Shown: positions 25,642 to 32,226 of the stretch, piece after piece
How positions within the stretch are numbered: the stretch's first letter is position 1
Layout of the letters: every line of letters begins with the position of its first letter
From: CAWJMD01 sp963700925
GTDB lineage: Bacteria > Actinomycetota > Actinomycetes > Actinomycetales > CAWJMD01
NCBI GenBank assembly: GCA_963700925.1
Contig: OY969553.1
Coordinates: 3,410,001-3,474,000 of the forward strand
DNA length: 64,000 nt
Direction: 5' to 3'
Notes under the pieces: model-generated
What the model saw: only the letters and a program-made list of their open reading frames with translations
What the model was told of the DNA's origin: nothing
Databases searched by the model: none
Made by a program: the position numbers and the translations under genes

Positions 25642-26538
25642 CTACGTGGTGATCAGGGATCCTGCCTCGATCACGCCGCCGCTGAGGACGTCGGCTCGCA
25701 GGCCGCCGCAGTGGATGAGCGGCCGCAGCAGGCCCGGCCCTGCAATCCGCTCGAGATGGGCGCAGGGCTCGGCGAGCCGCAGTCCGAGGCAGCGGACATC
25801 CCCGATGCTGAACTCGCGACCGACGAGCGCGTTGACGTCGATGCCCCGGGTCAGGATGTTGCGTCGCGTGCTGCCGAAGTCCAGGTGTGCGTCTCGGGCT
25901 GTGAGGTCCTCGACGACCTCTGCGGCGATGAGCGTCAGTTCGTAGCCGGGGCGCCTGCCGGCGCGGGGGCTGAACGTGCCGGCGTTCGACGCGTAGCGGT
26001 CGCCTTCCAGGCCGCGGCCGGCGAGCGCACGCGCGCTGGACACCAGCTGCATGGGCGCTGTGGCGGCCGGGGCGATTGCGACCTGCTCGACCCTGCCGGA
26101 CAGTCCGGTGGGTGCCTCGACAGGGGGCAGCACGGGGTTCAGCGAGGCGACGGCGAAGGCGTCGTGGATAGGCAGGTCTGCGGTTGCCTGCCCCAGCAGG
26201 GCTGGGTCTTGCGGGCTCAGGACGACACCGGGCGGGGTGCCGAAGGCGAGGGCGGCGGTCTGCTGCTGCGGCCCGTCCGCCAGGGGGCTGTTGCTGCCGT
26301 CGACGATGGCGATCCACCAGCCGGCCCACTGGAACGAGTGGGGTGCGGCGATCGGCACGAGGCCGAAGCCGCGACCGGCCAGCCAGCCTTTCCAGGTGGC
26401 GAGTGCGTGGGGCAGCGGCGTTTCTTCGGTCAGCGGCGGCAGGTCGACCATGGGCACCTCGGTGACCGACGACAGGCACGCGGCGAAGCCGCGCACCAGC
26501 GCGCTACCCGGCCCATCTGGTAGACCGATCTCGATCAT
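25642..26538 (-). CDS. MOSC domain protein with unusual N-terminal domain
   Basis: 298 residues. The C-terminal half (about 155-298) is a MOSC (molybdenum cofactor sulfurase C-terminal) domain: GRGLEGDRYAS, LTLIAAEVVEDL, STRRNILTRGIDVNALVG and the Cys-bearing LGLRLAEPCAHLERIAGPGLLRPLIHCGGLRADV. The N-terminal 150 residues (WKGWLAGRGFGLVPIAAPHSFQWAGWWIAIVDG) belong to no family I recognise. MOSC proteins bind sulfur-bearing Mo ligands or act in detoxification. TGGAGC lies six bases before the ATG. It is in the island, 89 bp downstream of the B3/B4 gene. Confidence 0.8.
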   Translation of the reverse strand: MIEIGLPDGPGSALVRGFAACLSSVTEVPMVDLPPLTEETPLPHALATWKGWLAGRGFGLVPIAAPHSFQWAGWWIAIVDGSNSPLADGPQQQTAALAFGTPPGVVLSPQDPALLGQATADLPIHDAFAVASLNPVLPPVEAPTGLSGRVEQVAIAPAATAPMQLVSSARALAGRGLEGDRYASNAGTFSPRAGRRPGYELTLIAAEVVEDLTARDAHLDFGSTRRNILTRGIDVNALVGREFSIGDVRCLGLRLAEPCAHLERIAGPGLLRPLIHCGGLRADVLSGGVIEAGSLITT

Positions 26539-26627
26539 GTCGGCTCCAGTTTAGTCACGGGCATGGCAACGTCGGCTCGCTGAGTCGCGGCGTCGGGCGC
26601 GTCTCGGCATCGGCGAGGGTCTCGGGC

Positions 26628-27368
26628 TCACGGCTGCCCGCCCGGGCATGCGGGCGGAGCCAGGAGGCGTCGGGCGACGCGGACGTCCGGTCCCAGCCGG
26701 GTGACCTGCTCGATCAGCTCGTCGGCCGCGGCGTTCAGCGCCTGGTCGGTCAGCGGGTGGAGGGCGTCGAGGATGAACAACGCCGAGCTAGTGCCGTCGT
26801 GCAGTTGTGTGCGGCGGGCCTGGCGCCAGTTCCAGCGTCGACAGGTCACGCCGGCGTCGTCGCACCAGACCACCTCGCCGGGGTCGGGGTGCTCGGTCAC
26901 CGAAGTGCCGTCGGTGACGGTGTCGAAGGGCTCGGTGCCGGTGGCGCGCAGAAGCCGCGGCGCGCCGGTGTAACGGGTGAGGTCCTCGCCACCGAGGGGG
27001 AGCTGGTGCAGGACGGAGACCGCGTTGTAGATGTCGGTGAGCCGGTTCACGCGAGGCAGCCCAGACGGGGCACGGCGTAGGAGTGCTTCCAGGCTGTTGC
27101 GGGTGCGTTGCGGCTTGGCCCCGAACGCGCGGTACGTCTCCCGCCACGCCGCCACGTGCGCGAGCTGCTCCACCGCGCGGTTGCCGAGCGCCTCGCCAGC
27201 CGCGGTCTCCGCCGCGTGCAGCAGCGCTTCACTGTCCTGGTCGCTGGGGCCAGGGACGAGCCCGTCGACTGCCACCAGCATGGCGCGGTAGTCCGGTCGC
27301 AGCTCGAACACGGCGGCATCGACACGGCCAGCCGCCAGGAACTCCTCCAACGAGAACAGCTCAGGCAT
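26628..27368 (-). CDS. B3/B4 tRNA-binding domain protein
   Basis: 246 residues related to the B3/B4 domain of the phenylalanyl-tRNA synthetase beta subunit (WRETYRAFGAKPQRTRNSLEALLRRA, then VNRLTDIYNAVSVLHQLPLGGEDL). Free-standing copies are widespread; some are thought to bind or edit mischarged tRNA, but the role is unproven. Its ATG overlaps the end of the XRE-cupin regulator gene by 8 bp, so they form one unit, a pairing seen in other bacteria. Confidence 0.85.
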   Translation of the reverse strand: MPELFSLEEFLAAGRVDAAVFELRPDYRAMLVAVDGLVPGPSDQDSEALLHAAETAAGEALGNRAVEQLAHVAAWRETYRAFGAKPQRTRNSLEALLRRAPSGLPRVNRLTDIYNAVSVLHQLPLGGEDLTRYTGAPRLLRATGTEPFDTVTDGTSVTEHPDPGEVVWCDDAGVTCRRWNWRQARRTQLHDGTSSALFILDALHPLTDQALNAAADELIEQVTRLGPDVRVARRLLAPPACPGGQP

Positions 27369-27966
27369 CCGAGGCCTCCGCGAGGGGGGTCGGTCCGACT
27401 CCCGGCTCGAAGACGGCCAACGAGAAGCGGGCTGGCTGCTTGCCCGGGTTGGCGTAGGCGTGCGCCACGTCGCCCGGGAATGCGACCGCGTCGCCCACGT
27501 CGAGTGTGAGCGACTGGTCTGCGACGTCGAGCGTGATCGTTCCCTGCTGGACTTGTAGGAGCTCTTGCGTGCGCGCGGTGTGGGCCCCGCTCACGTGATG
27601 TTCACCAGGGGCCAGGGTCCAGTCCCACAGCTCCAGCACGTCCGGTGGGAGCGTGCCCGCTACCAGCACCCCCCGTCCACCTGAGTCGCCGGTCCATAGG
27701 GCGGCGCCCTCCCCGCGTCGGGTGACTTTGACGGGCCTGGGCTCGGGCGGCTCGACCAAGGCCGGCAGCCCTACGCCGAGCGCGTCACTGATCCGAAGCA
27801 GCGTTCCTACGCTGGGGTTGGCAGCGCCCTGTTCGACGTTGACTACCAACCGCCGGCTCACGCCCGCGGCCTGCGCTAAGCGGTCGAGCGTCCAGTGGCG
27901 CGCCTGTCGTTCCTGCCTGACCCGGACGCCGATCGCCGACGCCAGCGCAGAAGTGCCCTCATCCAT
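27361..27966 (-). CDS. XRE-family regulator with cupin sensor domain
   Basis: 201 residues. The N-terminal helix-turn-helix (LDRLAQAAGVSRRLVVNVEQGAANPSVGTLLRI, about 28-60) precedes a small C-terminal cupin (about 110-185: LAPGEHHVSGAHTARTQELLQVQQGTI, then GDAVAFPGDVAHAYAN). This regulator class represses small metabolic units and itself. A -10 box TATGCT ends six bases before ATG 27966, inside a palindrome and direct repeat, so autoregulation of a leaderless mRNA is likely. Confidence 0.9.
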   Translation of the reverse strand: MDEGTSALASAIGVRVRQERQARHWTLDRLAQAAGVSRRLVVNVEQGAANPSVGTLLRISDALGVGLPALVEPPEPRPVKVTRRGEGAALWTGDSGGRGVLVAGTLPPDVLELWDWTLAPGEHHVSGAHTARTQELLQVQQGTITLDVADQSLTLDVGDAVAFPGDVAHAYANPGKQPARFSLAVFEPGVGPTPLAEASDA

Positions 27967-27997
27967 GAGTGCAGCATACTGCACCTAGAGTGCAGCA
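27967..27997. promoter_or_regulatory. Operator of XRE-cupin gene: palindrome plus 21-bp-spaced repeats
   Basis: GTGCAG-CATA-CTGCAC (27969-27984) is a perfect palindrome covering the -10 box. The word GAGTGCAGCA occurs at 27967 and 27988, exactly two helical turns apart. Placement suits repression by the downstream XRE protein. Confidence 0.65.
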
Positions 27998-28810
27998 GGG
28001 CCGTACCCGAGCGCGGACGTCGCTGCAGACCTGGATGGCGCACCTCCTCGATACAGGCAGCGCACCCGGGACGGTGCGGACGCGACGCTTGGCGGTGAGA
28101 CGGCTCGCAGCCTGGCTCATCGCCACGAGCAGGCTCCCTGGGGACCCGTTCGTCGGAGTCAAAGGACCCGTGCAGCGCCAAGCCGTGGTCACGCCGCTGA
28201 CCGACGACGACCTCCGCGCCCTGATCGGGACCTGCAGGAACCCCACTCGCCCCCGGTGGCTCGCGAGTCGATGCGTGAGCGTAGCTTCCGGATCGACGAG
28301 CCGTTCCATCACCGACGAGACGAAGCCATCATCCGGCTGATGATGGAGGCCGGCATCCGCGCCGGCGAGCTCATCGCCCTGCGCACCGATGACCTCGACC
28401 TGACCCGCGACAGGATCACCGTCCTGCTTCGGCAAAGGCGGCCGAAACAGGACCATCCCCGTCGGCCTCGCCACGATCCGGGTGTCCGTGACTACCTCGA
28501 CCTGCGACAGCAGCACCCAGCCGCCGACGATCCAACCCTGTGACTGGGTACCCGGGGAACCCGGTTCGGGTACGACGGCCTCGGCAAGGCGCTGCGCCGC
28601 CGCGCCACGCTCGCGGGCATGCACGGCTTCCACCCGCACAAGCTCCGCCACACCGCAGCCCACCGCTGGCTCGCCGCCGGCGGATCCGAGTCCGGGCTCA
28701 TGGCCATGGCCGGCTGGACCCGCACCGACATGCTCATCCGCCACACCCGCGCCACCGCCGCTGAACGAGCAGCCGCAGAGGCGTTCAGGCTCGACCTGGG
28801 AAACCTCTGA
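27990..28810 (+). pseudogene. Decayed tyrosine recombinase/integrase of the island
   Basis: Phage-type integrase broken into pieces. Frame one holds the N-terminal core-binding domain (TWMAHLLDTGSAPGTVRTRRLAVRRL) to about 28240. A second frame holds the catalytic Arg region (MMEAGIRAGELIALRTDDLDL). Between about 28425 and 28485 the sense moves to a third frame (GKGGRNRTIPVGLATIRV) and back. A TGA at 28541-28543, where TGG would give PTLWLGTRG, is a nonsense change. The C-terminus (HKLRHTAAHRW, then GWTRTDMLIRHTRA) keeps His-x-x-Arg but has His where the catalytic Tyr is expected. It cannot be active. Confidence 0.88.
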
Positions 28811-28828
28811 CTGCGGACCTGCCGTGTT

Positions 28829-29058
28829 TCACCCACCGAGCTGCCGCAGGCGCTCCTGGTCGAGCACGGTGATCCGGCCGCGGCCCAGGGGTGATGAGTC
28901 CCTGGTCGGCGAGCTCGCCGAGGATCTTGGTGGTCGTCTCCCGAGACGTTGCGGCCAGGGCGGCGAGCTGTTCGTGGGTGAGCTTGACCTGGACTCCGCG
29001 ACCGATGGGCCTTCCGGAGGAGGCGGCGGCGAGGGTGACGAGGGCGCCGGCGACCCAA
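28829..29058 (-). pseudogene. Remnant of Crp/Fnr-family regulator (C-terminal HTH)
   Basis: Only the DNA-binding end survives: LVTLAAASSGRPIGRGVQVK, then LTHEQLAALAATSRETTTKI (the winged helix). A frame change then leads to the family-like tail GRGRITVLDQERLRQLGG. The cyclic-nucleotide domain is missing and the remnant abuts a piece of an unrelated gene at about 29058. Confidence 0.7.
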
Positions 29059-29059
29059 C

Positions 29060-29311
29060 GGCTCCAACCTCACAGCCTGGTGCCATCTGCGAGGAGACGA
29101 CCGGGTCTTCCGCATGGACCGCATCACCCACGCCGAGCCGACGCCCGCGCCGCCACACCCCGTCCGCGTCGTCCGGGAACCGGTCGTCGACGGCCACCGG
29201 ACCAGGCTGCCGGCCTCGGCGTTGCGTCCCGAAGATCCGGTCGCAAACACCGACACAGGGTTGTCGCGTCCCCTCGAGACAGTCGAAGCAGCTCGCCGAC
29301 CCGGCGGGTGA
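29060..29311 (+). pseudogene. Remnant of WYL-domain (YafY-type) regulator
   Basis: A C-terminal piece only: LTAWCHLRGDDRVFRMDRI resembles the end of a WYL domain, followed by a Pro/Arg-rich tail ending at a stop 24 bp before the VOC gene. The helix-turn-helix half is missing. YafY-type regulators are often next to VOC genes, so this may have been the regulator of the gene that follows. Confidence 0.6.
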
Positions 29312-29334
29312 CCCGACCGCAGAAGGAGACCGAC

Positions 29335-29724
29335 ATGACCAACCCCGCTCCCGGCGCCCTGGCCTGGTTCGAGGTCGCCACCAGCGACCCCGACGCCGCC
29401 GAGAAGTTCTACGGCAGCCTGTTCGACTGGACCTTCAACGCCGACGGCCCAGCCGCGTCCGGCGGCATGGACTACCGCAACATCACCGCCTGCGGCGCCG
29501 AGCAGCCGATGGGCGGCGTCTTCGGCACCGGCGGCCAGGTGCCCGACCACGCCGTGTTCTACATCCTGGTCGCCGACGTCGAGGCCACCTGCGCCGACGC
29601 CGAGCAGCTCGGCGGCACGGTGTTGAGTAGGCACCTCGACCCCGGTCCTGGCGCCCCCACGTTCGCCTATCTGCTCGACCCGGCCGGCAACCAGTTCGGC
29701 GTCATCACCCCGCCGGCGGCCTGA
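29335..29724 (+). CDS. VOC-family (glyoxalase-like) protein
   Basis: 129 residues with two beta-alpha-beta-beta-beta units of the vicinal-oxygen-chelate fold: ALAWFEVATSDPDAAEKFYGSLFDW and the second half VPDHAVFYILVADVEATCADAEQLGG. The last strand reads FAYLLDPAGNQFGVI. Such proteins bind metals or hydrophobic ligands; the reaction is unknown. AGAAGGAG precedes the ATG. The stop shares a base with the start of the TfoX-like gene (TGATG). Confidence 0.88.
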   Translation: MTNPAPGALAWFEVATSDPDAAEKFYGSLFDWTFNADGPAASGGMDYRNITACGAEQPMGGVFGTGGQVPDHAVFYILVADVEATCADAEQLGGTVLSRHLDPGPGAPTFAYLLDPAGNQFGVITPPAA

Positions 29725-30093
29725 TGACGCGAGACGTGTCGAGCCCGTTCCCGCCGGAGTCCGGCGGGGACGACGCTCGGGACCTGTACGACGAGCTCAC
29801 CGACGACCTGCTCTACGACCCTGCCATCGGCCGAGCCACGATGATGGGCGTACCCCTGCGTGCGACTGGCCGGGAAGTTCCTGGCGTCTTTCGACGACAA
29901 GGCCCGGCGCCTGGTCGTGAAGCTGCCGCGCGAGCGGGTCACCGAGCTTGTCGACAACGGCGACGGCGACCCATTCGCCCCGGCCGGGAAGGTCTTCCGC
30001 GAGTGGGTCTCGATCCCGACCGTGAACCGCGACCTGTGGGCGACCGTCCTCGCTGAGGCGGTTGAGTTCGCACGTCGAGGACTCACGACTTAG
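29724..30093 (+). pseudogene. TfoX-N-terminal-like protein, one frameshift
   Basis: The first frame reads DLYDELTDDLLYDPAIGRATMMG and then stops making sense at about 29850. One base on, the frame continues as YPCVRLAGKFLASFDDKARR and LVVKLPRERVTELVDNGDG to FREWVSIPTVNRDLWATVLA. Removing one G in GGGCG (29847-29850) restores a complete family-like protein of about 122 residues. It may be a real mutation or an assembly error. The TGATG overlap with the VOC gene supports an original two-gene operon. Confidence 0.7.
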
Positions 30094-30132
30094 CGCCTCA
30101 TCCGTCTCCCTCACGGGGCCTCGCGTTCGCGA

Positions 30133-30579
30133 TCAGAGCGTGATGTCCGCGTTCGGGTCGGAGCCGGGGTCCCCTCCGGTCGCGGCGATCGCGAGCCTGG
30201 GGAGGTAGTTCTCCCAGCCCTGGCGGTGGTGAACCACGGACTCGGGGTCGGGCAGCCCGCGGTGGGTAAGCCGTACGAGGGTGCCATCGTCGGTGGCTTC
30301 GAGGGCAACTTCGACGGTGGTGGAGCCGGGTGGGACCACGGGGTGGTCCTGCCATCCCCAGGTGAACACCAGGCGGCGTGGCGGGTCGAGCTCGACGAAC
30401 TCGCCCAGTGCCTCGATCCCTTCACGCATGTGCACCCTGTAGAGGCCGCCCGGGGTGGGGGAGAGGGTGACCTCGGTGCCCATCCACAGCGCGTAGCGGG
30501 CGGGGTCGGTGAGGTAGCGCCACACCACCTCGGGGGGCGCTGCGATGTGCGTGGTCACCTCTAGTGGGGCTGTGCTCAC
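30133..30579 (-). CDS. SRPBCC/AHSA1-family protein
   Basis: 148 residues with the START-like helix-grip fold: VTTHIAAPPEVVWRYLTDPARYALWMG at the N-terminus, then FVELDPPRRLVFTWGWQDHP, and C-terminal WENYLPRLAIAATGG. AHSA1-type members are small ligand-binding proteins. GTG 30579 overlaps the stop of the arsR-like gene as GTGA, so the pair is coupled, a very common arrangement. Confidence 0.9.
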   Translation of the reverse strand: MSTAPLEVTTHIAAPPEVVWRYLTDPARYALWMGTEVTLSPTPGGLYRVHMREGIEALGEFVELDPPRRLVFTWGWQDHPVVPPGSTTVEVALEATDDGTLVRLTHRGLPDPESVVHHRQGWENYLPRLAIAATGGDPGSDPNADITL

Positions 30580-30887
30580 TGGTCCTCCTGATTGCCCGGC
30601 TCTGCCTCGACCACGGCCTTCAGGTCGTCGAGCCGGCTCTGCCACATGGATTCGATGACGACACGCAGGTGACCCATCGCCTCCGGGTTGGCACGGTACA
30701 GACGCGATCGTCCCTCGCGCCGTTCTGTCACGAACCCGGCCGCCTTGAGTACCCCGAGGTGCTGGGAGATCGCCGGCCACGACACGTCGAAGCGGGCCGC
30801 GATGTCGCCTGCGGACAGCTCGTCGCGCCAGATCATCTCGAGGATCTGGCGGCGCCGTTCCACGGCGATGACCTTGAGCGGGTCCAT
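30576..30887 (-). CDS. ArsR-family transcriptional repressor
   Basis: 103 residues, winged helix. The recognition region reads LSAGDIAARFDVSWPAISQHLGVLKAAGFVTERREGRSRLYRA (about 24-66). No Cys metal site is present, so it is the AHSA1-linked subfamily, not a metal sensor. It is divergent from the SRPBCC gene at 30996, with an 18-bp palindrome in the gap, and probably represses both directions. Confidence 0.9.
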   Translation of the reverse strand: MDPLKVIAVERRRQILEMIWRDELSAGDIAARFDVSWPAISQHLGVLKAAGFVTERREGRSRLYRANPEAMGHLRVVIESMWQSRLDDLKAVVEAEPGNQEDQ

Positions 30888-30934
30888 TGCTGCCTTCGTC
30901 GATGGGTTGCGTCGTGGTCGGGCGCAAGTCTATA

Positions 30935-30952
30935 TTTAAGTCACCACTTAAA
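30935..30952. promoter_or_regulatory. Palindromic ArsR operator
   Basis: TTTAAGT-CACC-ACTTAAA, perfect 7-bp arms, in an AT-rich island unlike its surroundings and midway between the divergent arsR-like and SRPBCC starts. TATATT just upstream may be part of a promoter. Confidence 0.7.
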
Positions 30953-30995
30953 CAATGACCTGCAGCGGCGGGTCGCACAAGAAGAGGAGACACCC

Positions 30996-31421
30996 ATGGA
31001 CACCACGATCCTGGCGCTGGACGTCGAGGCCGAGGCCGACAAGCTCGTCGAGATCCTGAGCACGGCCGAGGGCATGCGCTCGGTCTGGACGTCGAACTGC
31101 GACGTCGCCGACGGCAGGGCGCGGTTCGGGTTCGCAATGGCCCCGGTTGACCTGGACTGCACCGTGGAGGTCGTCGATGGCAAGAGCGTCCGCTACACCG
31201 TCGAGTCCGGCTTCCCGTTCTGGAACGGTTCGGTCTTCGAGTGGGACCTCGGTCCCGCGCTGCGTGCCGAGAGCGGCACCAACTTGCTCTTCCGTCACCG
31301 TAACTTCGAGGACGGCTACCCAGAGACTGACCTGGCCTTCACCAGCCAGACCTGGGCGCTGATCCAGCAGACCATCAAGGCCCACGCCGAGGGCGGCGCC
31401 CCGGGCCCGGCCCTCGGCTGA
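30996..31421 (+). CDS. SRPBCC-like small protein
   Basis: 141 residues with a helix-grip fold pattern: an N-terminal strand and helix (EAEADKLVEILSTAEGMRSVWTSNCDV), central strands, and a long C-terminal helix (TSQTWALIQQTIKAHAEGG). Ligand unknown. AAGAGGAG precedes the ATG. It is the first gene right of the ArsR operator and is followed 25 bp later by a second SRPBCC gene, so the two probably share a transcript. Confidence 0.8.
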   Translation: MDTTILALDVEAEADKLVEILSTAEGMRSVWTSNCDVADGRARFGFAMAPVDLDCTVEVVDGKSVRYTVESGFPFWNGSVFEWDLGPALRAESGTNLLFRHRNFEDGYPETDLAFTSQTWALIQQTIKAHAEGGAPGPALG

Positions 31422-31446
31422 CGGTCACCGAGGAAGGAGCAGCATC

Positions 31447-31893
31447 GTGAAGATCGACGTGACCACCGAGATCGTCATCGACCGGCCAGTCAGCGAGGTG
31501 TCGGCCTACGCGGCCGACCCGGACAACGCGCCCAGGTGGTACGCCAACATCAAGTCTGTCGAGTGGAAGACCGCACCGCCGATCCAGCAGGGGAGCCTGG
31601 TCGCGTTCGTCGCCCAGTTCCTCGGCAAGCGGCTCGCCTACACCTACGAGATCGCCGAACACAGTCCTGGCCAGCGGCTGGTGATGCGCACCCAGGAGGG
31701 CCCGTTCCCGATGGAGACGACGTATACCTGGGCCGAGGAGTCTCCGAACAGCACCCGGATGAGGCTGCGCAACGCCGGCGAACCTGCCGGGTTCTCCACC
31801 GTTGCCGCGCCCGTCATGTCGATGGCGATGCGGCGTGCGAACCACAAGGACCTGGCCAACCTGAAGGCAATCCTCGAGCTGGCAGCCTCCTAG
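31447..31893 (+). CDS. SRPBCC-family protein
   Basis: 148 residues. The N-terminus IDVTTEIVIDRPVSEVSAYAADPDNAPRWYANIKSV is typical of polyketide-cyclase-like SRPBCC proteins, and the C-terminal helix is MRRANHKDLANLKAILEL. AAGGAG precedes the GTG. Last gene of the island before attR. Role unknown. Confidence 0.85.
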   Translation: MKIDVTTEIVIDRPVSEVSAYAADPDNAPRWYANIKSVEWKTAPPIQQGSLVAFVAQFLGKRLAYTYEIAEHSPGQRLVMRTQEGPFPMETTYTWAEESPNSTRMRLRNAGEPAGFSTVAAPVMSMAMRRANHKDLANLKAILELAAS

Positions 31894-31916
31894 CTGCCAC
31901 GATGGCGTGGCGGGAC

Positions 31917-31937
31917 CCCCGCTGACGCGCAGCGGGG
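31917..31937 (+). terminator. Hairpin after SRPBCC gene
   Basis: CCCCGCTG-ACGCG-CAGCGGGG, perfect 8-bp stem, 24 bases past the stop. No T run. The 31938-32095 stretch up to attR holds no gene that I can see. Confidence 0.6.
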
Positions 31938-32095
31938 ATTCGAACGGTGTCCATTTAGTGTCCAGATTGGGCCAGTCTTACTCGGTACCGGACGGGTATC
32001 CTGAGGCTGGAGGCGAGGGCGAATCCCTCATCACACTAAGCGAATCGGTAGTTTCCGGCCCGAGACCGTAGTAGTCGCGATGCCCCTGATGGCTT

Positions 32096-32134
32096 CCAGA
32101 GGTCGCAGGTTCAAATCCTGCCCCCGCTACCAAA
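32096..32134 (+). repeat. attR: 39-bp direct repeat, right copy
   Basis: Exact copy of the tRNA-fMet 3' end without any of the 5' tRNA arms. It marks the right boundary of the island; chromosome resumes here. Confidence 0.9.
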
Positions 32135-32137
32135 TGT

Positions 32138-32170
32138 CAGAGGCCCCCAGGCGAATGCCTGGGGCCCCTG
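32138..32170 (+). terminator. Hairpin right of attR, probable original tRNA terminator
   Basis: Stem of about 14 bp around a GAAT loop with one bulge and one mismatch. It lies three bases after attR. Before integration this would have been directly downstream of the tRNA. It shares the core CAGAGGCCCCCAGGC with the hairpin inside the island. Confidence 0.7.
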
Positions 32171-32226
32171 TCGTGTGCATGGCGCAGCCTGCAGAAAACG
32201 ACCCGGCATCGTCTTGGCAGTGGCGG

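Larger units (their letters stand above)
23683..32134. mobile_element. Genomic island integrated at tRNA-fMet, 8.45 kb
   Basis: A 39-bp perfect direct repeat (23683-23721 and 32096-32134) copies the 3' end of tRNA-fMet including CCA. Between the copies lie a decayed tyrosine recombinase, an IS481-type element, regulators and several small accessory genes, several of them broken. This is the structure left by a site-specific integrative element. No replication, transfer or phage structural genes remain, and the integrase is dead, so the island looks trapped. The right-hand copy has no tRNA body and thus marks attR. Confidence 0.88.

Noticed and set aside
31931..31946. GGGGATTCGAAC, which resembles the complement of a tRNA T arm
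   Set aside because: No acceptor, D or anticodon arm can be paired with it on either strand; it adjoins the 31917 hairpin only.
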